Assembly (NCBI GenBank): GCA_937891825.1
Contig: CALAHN010000003.1
Coordinates: forward strand, 1-58,686
Direction of reading: 5' to 3'
DNA length: 58,686 nucleotides
Source: an uncultured Alphaproteobacteria bacterium
GTDB lineage: Bacteria; Pseudomonadota; Alphaproteobacteria; Bin95
Below, in pieces: positions 40,868-50,902 of this stretch. Both the position numbers and the translations under genes were made by a program. The notes below the pieces were generated by a model. That model was not told where the DNA came from. It made no database searches and saw nothing but the letters and a program-made list of their open reading frames with translations. How positions within the stretch are numbered: position 1 is the first letter of the stretch; each line of letters starts with the position of its first letter.

Positions 40868-42172
40868 TTACATCCCGCCGTAGATCGGATACAGCTTGCA
40901 GAGCTCCCGAACTTCGGACCGGGCGGCGGCTTCGGCCGCGCCGTTATTGTCGCGCGACTTGGCAAGCTCCGCCAGAACATCGCCGATGATTTCGCCAATC
41001 CGCTGGAATTCCGCGACGCCGAAGCCGCGGGTCGTGCCGGCGGGCGTGCCGAGCCTGAGGCCAGAGGTGATCGCCGGCTTTTCCGGGTCGAAGGGGATGG
41101 CGTTCTTGTTGCAGGTCAGTCCGGCGCGCTCCAGGCTCGCCTCGGCATCCTTGCCCGTCAGCCCAAGCGGGCGAAGATCGACCAACATCAGGTGCGTGTC
41201 CGTGCCGCCCGAAACGATGTCCAGGCCCTTGCCCTTCAGGGTTTCGGCCAGACGATGGGCGTTTGCGACAATGCGTTCGGCATAGTCGACAAATTCCGGG
41301 CGAAGCGCTTCCCCGAAGGCCACCGCTTTCGCCGCGATCACATGCATCAGCGGACCGCCCTGGAGGCCCGGGAACACGGCGGAATTGATCTTCTTGCCAA
41401 GGGCGATGTCGTTCGACAGCACCATGCCGCCGCGCGGGCCGCGCAGGGTCTTGTGCGTCGTCGTCGTCACCACATCGGCATAGGGCAGCGGGCTTGGATG
41501 CACGCCGGCCGCGACCAGGCCCGCGAAATGCGCCATGTCGACCATGAGTTTCGCATCGACGCTGTCGGCGATAGCGCGGAACCGCTCGAAGTCGATCTCG
41601 CGGGGATAGGCGGAACCGCCGGCGATGATCAGCTTCGGGCGGTTATCGCGGGCGAGCCGCTCCACCTCGTCAAAGTCGATCCGGCCGTCGCTTTCGCGCA
41701 CGCCATACTGCACGGCGTTGAACCACTTGCCGGACTGGTTCGGCGCGGCGCCGTGGGTCAGATGGCCGCCAGCCGCGAGCGACATGCCGAGGATCGTATC
41801 GCCCGGCTTGACCAGCGCCATGAAAGCCGCCTGATTGGCCTGAGCGCCGGAATGCGGCTGCACGTTCACGAATTCGCACCCGAACAGCCGCTTGGCCCGA
41901 TCGATCGCCAGAGTTTCCGCGACATCGACGAATTCGCAGCCGCCATAATAGCGCCGGCCCGGATAGCCTTCGGCATATTTGTTGGTCATCACGCTGCCCT
42001 GAGCTTCCAGAACGGCGCGGGAGACGATGTTCTCGCTGGCGATCAGTTCGATCTGATCCTGCTGGCGGCTGAGTTCGTGGCGGATCGAGGCATATAGCTC
42101 AGGATCGGCCTTCGCGAGACCGGACTCGAAGAAACCGTCCGGCGCGGACTGCTTGGCTGCGGCGACGCTCAT
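40868..42172 (-). CDS. glyA: Serine hydroxymethyltransferase
   Basis: The 434-residue PLP enzyme interconverts serine and glycine with tetrahydrofolate. It contains [52 protein letters not shown], and the PLP-lysine motif [16 protein letters not shown]. The start MSVAAAKQ at 42172 fits family length; in-frame sequence upstream (to 42244) is not conserved-looking. It heads the minus-strand cluster reaching thiL and is divergent from rmuC. Confidence 0.95.
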   Translation of the reverse strand: MSVAAAKQSAPDGFFESGLAKADPELYASIRHELSRQQDQIELIASENIVSRAVLEAQGSVMTNKYAEGYPGRRYYGGCEFVDVAETLAIDRAKRLFGCEFVNVQPHSGAQANQAAFMALVKPGDTILGMSLAAGGHLTHGAAPNQSGKWFNAVQYGVRESDGRIDFDEVERLARDNRPKLIIAGGSAYPREIDFERFRAIADSVDAKLMVDMAHFAGLVAAGVHPSPLPYADVVTTTTHKTLRGPRGGMVLSNDIALGKKINSAVFPGLQGGPLMHVIAAKAVAFGEALRPEFVDYAERIVANAHRLAETLKGKGLDIVSGGTDTHLMLVDLRPLGLTGKDAEASLERAGLTCNKNAIPFDPEKPAITSGLRLGTPAGTTRGFGVAEFQRIGEIIGDVLAELAKSRDNNGAAEAAARSEVRELCKLYPIYGGM

Positions 42173-42356
42173 CGGCGCGCGACTCCTCAAACGTGACGAT
42201 AGGACCGTGGTCAAGCGTTTGTCACAGACGCACCGTGGAAGCAATGCGGCGCCCTGCCCTGCATCCCAGGGTTCGCTAGCGCCGCCCGGCTTTCCGCTGC
42301 GCCGCAGCTTCGTTTATGGTCGCCGCCCGACGCCTCGACAAGGGACCGATCCAGAC

Positions 42357-43391
42357 ATGGACGCCGCCGCCGCCCTGCGCGCCTTTCTGACCGCCCTGCC
42401 GGACATGGCGCTGCTGGCGGGCGCGGCGGGAGCCGTGATCTGTCTGGCGCTGGTTCTGGCCCTGGCGCTCCGGGGCGGCGGGCGTCGCCGGCTTGCGGCC
42501 CGGATCGAGCAGCTTGCTGGCGAGCGCCTGGACGCTGACGACCGCCTTGCCGACCGGATCGACGCAGCGCTCGACCGGCGCGGCCAGGCGACCGCCGCCA
42601 GCCTGGCGGGCCTGGCGGAGCGGATTGGCCGGATCGACGCCGCCCAGGCCAATCTCCGCCAGATCGCCGGTCAGATTACCGGCCTCGAGCGGTTGCTGAG
42701 CGACAAGCAGGCGCGCGGCGCATTCGGCGAAGCGCGCCTGTCGGACCTGCTGCGCGACGCCCTGCCGCCGGATGCCTACAAGGAGCAAGCGACCCTGCCG
42801 AACGGCCGCCGCGTCGATGCGCTGCTGCTGCTGCCCGCCCCGCCGGGCCCGATCGCGGTCGACAGCAAGTTTCCGCTTGAGCAATATCGGGCGCTGATCG
42901 CGGCCGCTGACGCCAATGCCGAACGGCTGGCCCAGCGCCAGTTCGCCCGGGATGTGGCCAAGCACATCGCCGATATCGCCGAGCGCTATATCGTCCCCGG
43001 CGCTACCGCCGACATGGCGCTGATGTTTGTCCCGAGCGAAGCTGTCTATGCCGAAATCCATGGGCGCGCCGGGGCCGTCGTCGAGGAAGGCTTCCGGCGG
43101 CGGGTCTATCTCGTGTCGCCGACGACGCTCTGGGCGACGCTCAACACGGCGCGGGCGATTTTGAAGGACGCGCGCTTGCATGCGGAATCCGCGCGCCTGC
43201 AGGAAGAAGCGCTTGGGCTCGTCGAGGATGTGCGGGCGCTCGCGGATAAAGCCGAGAGCGCCCAGCGCCGGCTGGTTCTGGCCGAAGCCGACCTCAGCAG
43301 CCTCGCCATCGCCGCCCGCAGCGCCGAGCGGCGCGGCCGCGGCATCGCCGCCCTGGACCTCGATCGACCGGATTCCGGGCTAATTCCTTAA
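42357..43391 (+). CDS. rmuC: DNA recombination protein RmuC
   Basis: The 344-residue protein has an N-terminal membrane helix (about residues 15-35), a coiled-coil stretch, and the RmuC nuclease-like core: ARGAFGEARLSDLLRDALP, VDALLLLPAPPGPIAVDSKFPLEQYRAL in parts, GATADMALMFVPSEAVYAEIH, VYLVSPTTLWATLNT. The family limits sequence inversions and has a PD-(D/E)XK-like fold. Start at 42357 follows from the membrane helix; the frame extends upstream without family character. The 184 bp between glyA and rmuC shows no other gene. Confidence 0.9.
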   Translation: MDAAAALRAFLTALPDMALLAGAAGAVICLALVLALALRGGGRRRLAARIEQLAGERLDADDRLADRIDAALDRRGQATAASLAGLAERIGRIDAAQANLRQIAGQITGLERLLSDKQARGAFGEARLSDLLRDALPPDAYKEQATLPNGRRVDALLLLPAPPGPIAVDSKFPLEQYRALIAAADANAERLAQRQFARDVAKHIADIAERYIVPGATADMALMFVPSEAVYAEIHGRAGAVVEEGFRRRVYLVSPTTLWATLNTARAILKDARLHAESARLQEEALGLVEDVRALADKAESAQRRLVLAEADLSSLAIAARSAERRGRGIAALDLDRPDSGLIP

Positions 43392-43472
43392 GGCGCCCGT
43401 AACGGTTCGTGCGTACTCTCTTAAGTCTTGGCTTAGGTCCAGGTAGGACCGTTCCAGCGGAGCAGGACGCAA

Positions 43473-43688
43473 GTGGGGATTCTCGGATCCATCCACCCGC
43501 AATTGTCAGGTTTGAGCCGTTCTGCCCCAAAAGCGGGGGAGATGGGCTTCAAATCCGGCAAAAGCGATGTGGGCAAAATAGCAGATCGAGCCGATCAGGC
43601 ATCAGCCGAGCGCAGCTTTCAGGCGCGGGTTAAGGCTATCCAGACCGGCGAGCAAACGACAGGCATTCTTCTAGACGTCAAAGCCTGA
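43473..43688 (+). CDS. Small hypothetical protein
   Basis: A 71-codon frame starts with GTG at 43473, with AGGA (43464-43467) 5 nt upstream as a reasonable ribosome binding site. The product is soluble, with a Lys/Asp/Ala-rich C-terminal half and no membrane segment or known motif. Downstream lies a good terminator-like hairpin, which supports a transcribed unit. An internal ATG at 43542 would give 48 residues. No function can be suggested. Confidence 0.4.
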   Translation: MGILGSIHPQLSGLSRSAPKAGEMGFKSGKSDVGKIADRADQASAERSFQARVKAIQTGEQTTGILLDVKA

Positions 43689-43728
43689 CATCGACCCGGG
43701 CGGGGCCGACTGACGCACGCAACTAGAC

Positions 43729-43767
43729 GGCGACGGACCCCAGTCCGCCGCCCGTTTGGCGTTTTTT
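43729..43767 (+). terminator. Intrinsic terminator-like hairpin
   Basis: GGCGACGGAC (43729-43738) pairs with GTCCGCCGCC (43743-43752), nine of ten bases matching around a CCCA loop. A run of six T residues follows at 43762-43767, after a 9-nt spacer. It would end transcription of the small hypothetical gene before the convergent molybdenum hydroxylase gene. Confidence 0.55.
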
Positions 43768-43797
43768 CCGGCGCGATCCGCGCCGCCTTTTGCGTCC

Positions 43798-46167
43798 CTA
43801 ACGCTTCTCCGCGCCCCGAATCGCGTCCCAGACCCGTTCCGGCGTCGCCGGCATATCGATGTGGTTGACGCCGTAGGGCCGCAGCGCATCGACCAGCGCA
43901 TTCATCACCGAGGGCATCGCGCCGGCGCATCCGGCCTCGCCGCAGCCCTTGACGCCAAGCGGATTGGTCTTCGCCGGGCTCGGCAGGTGGGAGATCGTCA
44001 TGTCCGGCATGATATCGGCGCGGGGCAGCGCGTAATCCATGAACGAGCCGGTCAGCGGCTGGCCCTGATCGTCATAGACCACGGCCTCCATCAAGGCCTG
44101 GCCGATGCCTTGCGCCACGCCGCCATGGGCCTGGCCCGCCACCAGCATCGGATTGATGACGACGCCGAAGTCGTTGACCATCGTATAGCGGACGACAGTC
44201 GTGACGCCGGTTTCGGGATCGACCTCGACTTCGGCGATATGGCAGCCGTTGGGGAACGAGAACGGCGGCCCATCGGCCACATGGGCGACGGAGAGATCGT
44301 TCGGGATATCCGCCGGAAGGTCGGTCGCGGCGCGGGCGCGGGCGGCCAGGTCCATCACGTCGATGCGCCGGTCGGTGCCGACAATCGCGAACTGGCCGCC
44401 GGTTTCGGCGATGCTGAATTCGACATCCGCCTCGGCCGCTTCCAGAAAGTGGGCCGCGAGCTTGATCCCCTTTTCCTTGACGAGCTCGGCAGCTTCATAG
44501 ATCGCCTTGCCGCTCGCCATCATCGACTTCGAGCCGCCGGTGCCGCCGCCTGCCAGAAGCTCGTCCGAATCGCCTTGCAGCAAGCGGATCGCCTCGAACG
44601 GCACGCCGAGCCGCGCCGTCAGCACCTGGGCGAAGGCGGTCGCGTGGCCCTGGCCGTAATCCAGCGTGCCGGTGATGATCGTGACCGTGCCGTCCGCCTC
44701 GAACCGGACGCCGCCCATTTCCTTCGAGGGCGGCCCCGTCACTTCGAGATACTGGCCGATCCCGATGCCGCGCAGCAGGCCGCGGGCTTCCGATGCAACC
44801 TTCCGTTCGGCGAATCCAGCCCAATCCGCTTCCGCCAGCGCTTTCTCCAGCACCGCCGGAAAGTCGCCGCTGTCATAGGTGACGCCGCCGGGCGTGGTGT
44901 GGGGCAGCATGTCGGGGGTGATGTGGTTGCGCCGCCGGATATCGACCCGGTCGATGCCCATCTCCCGGGCCGCTTCGTCCAGAATGCGCTCGATGTAGTA
45001 ATTGCTTTCCGGCCGCCCGGCGCCCCGATAGGGGCCGACCGGCGTCGTGTTCGTGAACGTGCACTGGGTCGCGACTTCCTGCAGCGGCGTCGCGTAGACG
45101 CCGATGGTGTTCTTCACGACATTGCCCGTCGGCTGCATCACCGTGCCGTTCGAGAGATAGGCCCCGGTGTTGCCATAGCCCGATATCCGGAGCGCGAGGA
45201 TGCGCCCGTCCTTATCGAAGGCCATTTCCTGGCGCATGTCATGGGCCCGGCCATGGCTGTCGCAGAGAAAGCTCTCGGAGCGCTTGTCGGTCCATTTGAC
45301 CGGCCGCCCCAGGAGCTTCGCGCCATGCAGCAGGCACAGATATTCCGGGTAGCAGGACGATTTCATGCCGAAGCTGCCGCCGACATTGCCGACCAGCACG
45401 CGAATCTTGTCAGGCGTCACGCCAAGCGGCTTCGAGAGGCTGTTCCGCATCGGAAACGCGCCCTGACAGCCGAGACGCAAGGTGAAGCGGCTGGATTCGG
45501 GATCGAAATCGCCGATCGCCGACCGGGGCTCCATCGGCGTCACGGCGATCCGGCTGTTCAGGATCTGCATGGAGACGACATGGGCGGCGCCCTCGAAAGC
45601 CGCCTTCACGCCCGCCGCGTCGCCATGGTGGAAATCCAGGATCACGTTGCCGGGCGTGCCCTCGTGCACCAGCGGCGCGCCCGGCGCGACCGCCTGGGCC
45701 GGCGTCGTGACCGCCGGCAAGGTCTCGATATCGACAAACACAGCTTCCGCCGCATCGTCCGCCTGGGCGCGGCTTTCCGCGATGACGCACGCGACGGGAT
45801 CGCCGACGAAGCGCACCTTGTCGATGGTGAGCGGCGGCTGGGCGGGCTTCGGCATGGCCGAGCCATCCCGGTTCTTGAAGTCGAGGCCGGAGGGCATCAG
45901 GCCAAGGCCGGCGTCGATCAGGTCCTGGCCCGTCAGCACGGCCAGAACGCCCGGCATGGCCAAAGCTTCGGCCGTATCGATGCCCAGGATCGCGCCATGG
46001 GCGACGGGGCTGCGCACCATCGTCGCGTAAACCTGGCCCGGCAGGGAGAGATTGTCGGAATAGCGGCCCTTGCCGGTGACCAGCGTCGGGTCTTCCTTAC
46101 GCGGGACCGGCTGGCCGATCGCGTATTTTTCTACAGGCATGGCGGCGGCGTCGAGCGGCGGCGTCAT
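43798..46167 (-). CDS. Xanthine dehydrogenase/CO dehydrogenase family molybdopterin-binding subunit
   Basis: The 789-residue protein is the large, molybdenum-cofactor subunit of a molybdenum hydroxylase: IGQPVPRKEDPTLVTGKGRYSDNL at the N-terminus, GSFGMKSSCYPEY, the GPYRGAGRPESNYYIE segment near the active site, the Q-x-x-x-G cofactor motifs, and the catalytic Glu744 in GVKGCGEAGCAG. GPYRGAGRPE replaces the AYXCSFR loop of true form I CO dehydrogenase, so CO oxidation is unlikely. The medium (FAD) and small (2Fe-2S) subunits are not adjacent. The start has GGAG 6 nt upstream; a Met at 46140 is an alternative. Confidence 0.9.
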   Translation of the reverse strand: MTPPLDAAAMPVEKYAIGQPVPRKEDPTLVTGKGRYSDNLSLPGQVYATMVRSPVAHGAILGIDTAEALAMPGVLAVLTGQDLIDAGLGLMPSGLDFKNRDGSAMPKPAQPPLTIDKVRFVGDPVACVIAESRAQADDAAEAVFVDIETLPAVTTPAQAVAPGAPLVHEGTPGNVILDFHHGDAAGVKAAFEGAAHVVSMQILNSRIAVTPMEPRSAIGDFDPESSRFTLRLGCQGAFPMRNSLSKPLGVTPDKIRVLVGNVGGSFGMKSSCYPEYLCLLHGAKLLGRPVKWTDKRSESFLCDSHGRAHDMRQEMAFDKDGRILALRISGYGNTGAYLSNGTVMQPTGNVVKNTIGVYATPLQEVATQCTFTNTTPVGPYRGAGRPESNYYIERILDEAAREMGIDRVDIRRRNHITPDMLPHTTPGGVTYDSGDFPAVLEKALAEADWAGFAERKVASEARGLLRGIGIGQYLEVTGPPSKEMGGVRFEADGTVTIITGTLDYGQGHATAFAQVLTARLGVPFEAIRLLQGDSDELLAGGGTGGSKSMMASGKAIYEAAELVKEKGIKLAAHFLEAAEADVEFSIAETGGQFAIVGTDRRIDVMDLAARARAATDLPADIPNDLSVAHVADGPPFSFPNGCHIAEVEVDPETGVTTVVRYTMVNDFGVVINPMLVAGQAHGGVAQGIGQALMEAVVYDDQGQPLTGSFMDYALPRADIMPDMTISHLPSPAKTNPLGVKGCGEAGCAGAMPSVMNALVDALRPYGVNHIDMPATPERVWDAIRGAEKR

Positions 46168-46236
46168 ATCGTGCTCCAGTCTGGCGGCCGCGCAACACGG
46201 CTTTGTTCCCAGAGTATAGGCGCTGTCCGCCCGGCG

Positions 46237-47961
46237 TCAGCCCCCGCGCAAGCTTTGGGTCGCGGCCGGATCGACGCTGCCCTCGGCATCGACGACGACG
46301 CCGTAGTCGGCGCGGGCTTGCTGCACGGAGACGAAGCCGTTGGCGACGTCGCGCGCGACACGGGCCGGATCGCGCCGTTTCGCATCCCCAAGGCCGCCGC
46401 CGCCGGGCATTTGCAGCAACAGCCGTTCGGTCGGCGGGATCGTCTGCCGGCCCTTGCCCTTGAAGGCGCGGCCGGACTTCAAGCCGATGGTCCCCGTCGC
46501 GCCGGGGCCGCCGCCATCGCGGCCGCGCGCCGGATGGTCGATCCGGTCGAACATGCTGGAGATCGCGAAAGGCGCGCCCTGGGCATGCTCGATCTCCATG
46601 ATCTGGCCGACGCCGCCGCGATGCTCGCCAGCGCCGCCGCTATCGGGCCGGTATTCCTTCCGCCAGAAGATCAGGGGCGCGATGGTCTCGTTGATCTCGA
46701 CCGGGGTATTGCGGACGCCGGAGGGAAACGCGGTGGCGTCCAGGCCGTCCTTGGACGGCCGGGCGCCGGCGCCGCCGGTGTGGAAGGTGTTCATCGCGAA
46801 GGGGCGCGCCTGGCCGTAATTCCCGTCGACCACCCCATGGCCGCCCAGCAGCACCGGGTTCCAGAGGCAGGACGTGCCTTCCGCCGGGCAGCGCTCGGGC
46901 GCGATCTGATGCAGGCAGCCAAGCACCACGTCAGGCAGCATCTGGCCGATGACATGGCGCGCCGTCACGGCGCAGGGATGCGGCGCGTTCAGGATCGACC
47001 CCGACGGCGCGGTGATCTTGACCGCGGCGAGCGAGCCCGCATTGTTCGGGATCGCCCCGCCGACTGCGCACCGCACGCCGAAGCTTGCGTAAGCATCGGT
47101 GTAGCTCATCGGGACATTGATGCCGTAGGCCGAAATCGGCGAGGTGCCGTCGAAACTGACGGCGATCGTGTCGTCGGTGATCGTCATCTCCGCGACCAGG
47201 TCCAGGGGCTTTTCGTAGCCGTCGATGCGCATGGCGTTCCGGTAGACGCCGTTCGGCAGCTTGGCGATTTCCTCCGCCATGCCCTTCCGGGAAGCTTCGA
47301 TGATGTGATCGGCAAGCGTTTCGATACTGTCCATGCCGAATTCGTCCATCATCGCGACGAGACGGCGGCAGCCGACATCGTTGCAGGCGACGAGCGAATA
47401 GAGATCGCCCTCGACTTCGACCGGGTTCCGGTTGTTCACGGCGATCAGGTCGAGCAGCAGGCGGTTCATCTCGCCTTTCATCGCGAGCGGCATGATCGGG
47501 ATATTCAGGCCTTCTTCGTAGACCTGGCGCCCGTCCGGCCCGAAGCCGCGCCCGCCGATATCGACCACATGGGTGGTGCAGGCGAAGAGCGCGACGATCT
47601 GGCCGCGCCGCCAGGTCGGCGTCACGACCGTGAAATCGTTGAGATGGCCGGTGCCGAGCCAGGGATCGTTGGTCACGAACACATCGCCTTCGTTCATCCG
47701 CTCGATCGGATACTTGGCGAGGAAGTGATTGACCGAAGCCGCCATGGCGTTGACGTGGCCGGGCGTGCCGGTCACGGCCTGGGCCAGCATGCGGCCGCCG
47801 ATGTCGTAGACGCCGGCCGAGATGTCGCCGGCCTCACGGGCGGAGGTCGAGAACGCGGTCCGGATCAGCGTCTGCGCCTGTTCCTCGACGACCGACAAAA
47901 GCCGGTTCCACTGGATTTGCATGCCGATCTTGTCGAGCGCGCCGATGTTGGATTTCGCCAT
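46237..47961 (-). CDS. Hydantoinase B/oxoprolinase family protein
   Basis: The 574-residue protein matches HyuB: VEEQAQTLIRTAFSTSAREAGDISAGVYD, FVTNDPWLGTGHLNDFTVVTP, FACTTHVVDIGGRGFGPDG, RRLVAMMDEFGMD and the Gly-rich end GGGGLGDAKRRDPARVARDV. With HyuA it uses ATP to open a cyclic amide such as a hydantoin or 5-oxoproline. Several Met codons cluster at the start (47970, 47967, 47961); 47961 is chosen for spacing from AGGGA. It precedes the molybdenum hydroxylase gene by 69 nt. Confidence 0.9.
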   Translation of the reverse strand: MAKSNIGALDKIGMQIQWNRLLSVVEEQAQTLIRTAFSTSAREAGDISAGVYDIGGRMLAQAVTGTPGHVNAMAASVNHFLAKYPIERMNEGDVFVTNDPWLGTGHLNDFTVVTPTWRRGQIVALFACTTHVVDIGGRGFGPDGRQVYEEGLNIPIMPLAMKGEMNRLLLDLIAVNNRNPVEVEGDLYSLVACNDVGCRRLVAMMDEFGMDSIETLADHIIEASRKGMAEEIAKLPNGVYRNAMRIDGYEKPLDLVAEMTITDDTIAVSFDGTSPISAYGINVPMSYTDAYASFGVRCAVGGAIPNNAGSLAAVKITAPSGSILNAPHPCAVTARHVIGQMLPDVVLGCLHQIAPERCPAEGTSCLWNPVLLGGHGVVDGNYGQARPFAMNTFHTGGAGARPSKDGLDATAFPSGVRNTPVEINETIAPLIFWRKEYRPDSGGAGEHRGGVGQIMEIEHAQGAPFAISSMFDRIDHPARGRDGGGPGATGTIGLKSGRAFKGKGRQTIPPTERLLLQMPGGGGLGDAKRRDPARVARDVANGFVSVQQARADYGVVVDAEGSVDPAATQSLRGG

Positions 47962-47966
47962 GGTCA

Positions 47967-50057
47967 TCATCCCTGCTTGCGGGTCATCACGATATAGCCG
48001 CGCCCATCGATCTGGGCGTCGAAGACGGATGTCACGAAGGTCGTCGTCTGCGCTTCGACGATCAACGCCGGACCGGCGACCCGGTCGCCAGCTTTCAGGG
48101 CGGCCCGCTCGAAGACGCCTGCATCGGCGAAATCCTGAACCGCGGGATCGAACACGGCGCGGGTCGCCGGCGCATCGACGAAACTGCCAGCGGCCTTGGG
48201 CGTCGCGACGGGCGCGGCCTTCGGCGCGACCGTTGAAACGGTCAGCGTCCAGCTCAGGATTTCCGGCTGCATGCCGGGAACGGTCTGGCCGTAAAGCGCG
48301 GCATAGGCCTCGTCGAAGGCTTTACGAAGGCTCGACCGATCTTCGGGCTGCAAGGCGCGATCCGGCAGCGGCACCGTGATCTCATGCCCCTGGCCGACAT
48401 AGCGCATGAACGCGAGCCGGATTTCCCGCACGGCGGCGCCCGGCGCGCCTGCGGCGACCACGGCGCGGGCTTCCTTGCTCATTGCGCTCAACAGGCTGTT
48501 GGCCCCGGCAGCGTCGAACCCGTCAAGCCGCATGTAGCGGCTTCGGACGACTTCATAGGAGATCGGCGCGCGCAGGAAGCCGACGGCGGAGCCGACGCCG
48601 GCGCCGCTCGGCACAATCACCTGATTGAGCCCCAGCTTTTCGGCAAGGCGCACGGCATGCAGCGGGGCCGCGCCGCCAAAAGCGATCATCGCGCGCTCGG
48701 CGATATCCTTGCCCCACTCGATGGCGTGGACCCGGGCGGCGTTCGCCATGTTCTCATCGACGATTTCCTGGATCGCGAAGGCCGCGATCGGCGTCGTCAT
48801 CTGGAGCGGCCCGCCGACGGCGGCCGCGACGGCGGCGGCCGCCTTTTCCGGCGCCAGCTTGACCGAGCCGCCGGCGAACCGGGACGGCTCGATCTTGCCG
48901 AGCGCCACATCGGCGTCGGTCACGGTCGGGCGCTCGCCGCCAAGATCGTAGCAGGCAGGGCCCGGAACGGACCCGGCGCTTTCCGGCCCGACCGCGAGCC
49001 GGCCCATGCCATCGACATGGGCGATGGAGCCGCCGCCGGCGCCGATCTCGACCATCTCGATCGCCGGGATGCGCACTGGCAGACCGCTGCCACGCAGGTT
49101 CCTGTAGGCGCGGGCGACTTCGAAGGTGCGGGTCGAGAGCGGCTGGCCATCGTCGATCAGGCAGATCTTGGCGGTCGTGCCGCCCATATCGAAGGACACC
49201 ACCCGATCCAGCCCCATTTCGCCGGCGATCTCCGCCGCCAGAATGGCCCCGCCGGCCGGGCCGGACTCGACCAGCCGGATCGGGAAGCGGATCGCGGTCT
49301 CAAGCGCGGTCAAGCCGCCGCCGGAGGTCATCAGCAGGAACGGGCAGGCAAAGCCCTGAGCGCGCAACTGGCCGTCAAGCTCCGTCAGATACCGGGCCAT
49401 GCGCGGCTGGACATAGGCGTTGGCGCAGGTCGTCGACTGGCGCTCATACTCCCGGATTTCCGGGCAGACCTCCGACGACAACGAAATCGGCAGGTCGGGA
49501 AATGCCGCCCGCACGATTTCTCGGACGCGCATCTCATGGGCCGGGTTCGCATAGGCATGCAGCAGCCCGACCGCCAGCGCCTCAACCTTATGGGCTTCGA
49601 TCAGGGGCAGCAGCGCTTCGACGGTCGTCTCATCGAGCGGCAACAAGGTATCGCCCGCGACGTTCAAGCGCTCGCGGACCGACCAGCGGCGCTGGCGGGG
49701 CGCGAGCGGCGCCGGGCGGTCGATGTTGATGTCATATTGCTCGAACCGGTTTTCCAGCGCCATTTCGACCGAATCGCGGTGGCCTTCCGTCGTGACCAGC
49801 GCGATCTTCGCGCCCTTGCGCTCGATGATGGCATTGGTCGCGAGCGTCGTCCCATGGATCAGCAGCGAGACATCGGCCGGCTGCAAGCCGGCGTCGGCCA
49901 GGGCGCGCGCGACGCCTGCCAGCACGCCGTCTTCCGGCGCTGCCGGCGTCGTCAGCACTTTGGCGGTCGTCTGCCGGCCGTCATGCTCCAGCACGACGTC
50001 GGTGAAGGTTCCGCCGATATCCACCGCCAACCTTACGCTTTTGCCCAGCGCCGCCAT
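47967..50057 (-). CDS. Hydantoinase A/oxoprolinase family protein
   Basis: The 696-residue protein is an HyuA-type ATP-grasp/actin-like subunit: VRLAVDIGGTFTDVVLEHDGR at the N-terminus, LIHGTTLATNAIIERKGAKIALVTTEGHRD, CPEIREYERQSTTCANAYVQP, SFDMGGTTAKICLIDDG, and GPACYDLGGERPTVTDADVALG. GGAG upstream supports the Met at 50057 over one at 50114. The first gene of the operon; it overlaps the first possible start codons of the hyuB-like gene. Confidence 0.91.
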   Translation of the reverse strand: MAALGKSVRLAVDIGGTFTDVVLEHDGRQTTAKVLTTPAAPEDGVLAGVARALADAGLQPADVSLLIHGTTLATNAIIERKGAKIALVTTEGHRDSVEMALENRFEQYDINIDRPAPLAPRQRRWSVRERLNVAGDTLLPLDETTVEALLPLIEAHKVEALAVGLLHAYANPAHEMRVREIVRAAFPDLPISLSSEVCPEIREYERQSTTCANAYVQPRMARYLTELDGQLRAQGFACPFLLMTSGGGLTALETAIRFPIRLVESGPAGGAILAAEIAGEMGLDRVVSFDMGGTTAKICLIDDGQPLSTRTFEVARAYRNLRGSGLPVRIPAIEMVEIGAGGGSIAHVDGMGRLAVGPESAGSVPGPACYDLGGERPTVTDADVALGKIEPSRFAGGSVKLAPEKAAAAVAAAVGGPLQMTTPIAAFAIQEIVDENMANAARVHAIEWGKDIAERAMIAFGGAAPLHAVRLAEKLGLNQVIVPSGAGVGSAVGFLRAPISYEVVRSRYMRLDGFDAAGANSLLSAMSKEARAVVAAGAPGAAVREIRLAFMRYVGQGHEITVPLPDRALQPEDRSSLRKAFDEAYAALYGQTVPGMQPEILSWTLTVSTVAPKAAPVATPKAAGSFVDAPATRAVFDPAVQDFADAGVFERAALKAGDRVAGPALIVEAQTTTFVTSVFDAQIDGRGYIVMTRKQG

Positions 50058-50251
50058 GCCATCTTTCTCCAATTTCGCCGTTCGTTTTGTCCCAGTTTCA
50101 GTATCCTGCCGCACCGCAGCAGAATTTGCACGCGCCGCAACAAGACCTGCGACGCTTTGTAAAGGGCGACCCGCATCCAGGGTCTAATCGCCGCCGGGAC
50201 CGGCTTCATGATAAGCATGGCGCTCCCGATCATCCGCCATGGACGCTGCTT

Positions 50252-50902
50252 ATGACGCTCTTTCTGAACCGTACTGTCAGCCTTTTGTACGACGACCGCC
50301 AGCGCGTGTTCGACCCCATCGCCCGCGCCTGGCGGCGCGTCCCGGAAGCGGCGCTCGGCGGCGAGGCGATCTCGGTTCAGGATGCGGCGCGCTGGCTCCA
50401 GAAGGATAGCGGCCGGCCGGCGCGCGCGCCCGTCGCGGTAATCGGCCCGCGAACCGCGACGCTGGCGCAACTCGGCGCGGCCGAAGCTCTGGGCGCCCAG
50501 CTCGCCGGCCTCGGAGTCGCTGTTCTATGCGGCGGCCTCGCGGGCGTCATGACGGCGGCGGCGAAGGGCGCGGCCGAAGCAGGCGGCGTCGCGATCGGCT
50601 TGTTGCCGGAGGCCGACTGGCGCGACGCGAACCCCTACGTCACCTATGCGCTCGCGAGCGGCGTCGGCCTCGCCCGGAATGCGATCATCGCCGAAGCCGG
50701 CCTCTGCATAATCGCCGTCGGCGGCGGGTTCGGCACGCTGTCGGAGATGGCCTACGGCCGACAATTCGACCGCCCGGTGTTCGCGCTCGAAAACGCGCCG
50801 GAAGTCGCAGGCGTCACGAAGCTGGATACCGTCGAAGCAGCCATCGAAGCGGTCGCCAGGGTAATCCTGAACCTGGACGGCACGGAAAAACCCTGGCGCT
50901 AG
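50252..50902 (+). CDS. LOG/TIGR00725-like Rossmann protein
   Basis: The 216-residue protein has a leader domain, then VAVIGPRTATLAQLGAAEALG, AVLCGGLAGVMTAAAKGAAEAGG and VGGGFGTLSEMAYG, the P/V-G-G-x-G-T-x-x-E element of the LOG/lysine decarboxylase-like fold. The family includes cytokinin-riboside phosphoribohydrolases and molybdenum-cofactor carrier-like proteins; this subgroup has no fixed function. The stop codon lies inside repeat copy B. Confidence 0.82.
   Translation: MTLFLNRTVSLLYDDRQRVFDPIARAWRRVPEAALGGEAISVQDAARWLQKDSGRPARAPVAVIGPRTATLAQLGAAEALGAQLAGLGVAVLCGGLAGVMTAAAKGAAEAGGVAIGLLPEADWRDANPYVTYALASGVGLARNAIIAEAGLCIIAVGGGFGTLSEMAYGRQFDRPVFALENAPEVAGVTKLDTVEAAIEAVARVILNLDGTEKPWR

Noticed and set aside
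43798-46167. Aerobic CO dehydrogenase large subunit (CoxL form I)
   Set aside because: The AYXCSFR active-site loop is absent and no coxM/coxS genes are adjacent, so CO oxidation is not supported.
43756-47997. A 1413-codon open frame on the plus strand
   Set aside because: It is exactly antisense to the molybdenum hydroxylase and hydantoinase B genes, which have clear domains. The product is rich in Arg, His, Asp and Gln, as expected from the reverse of GC-rich codons, and has no recognisable motif.
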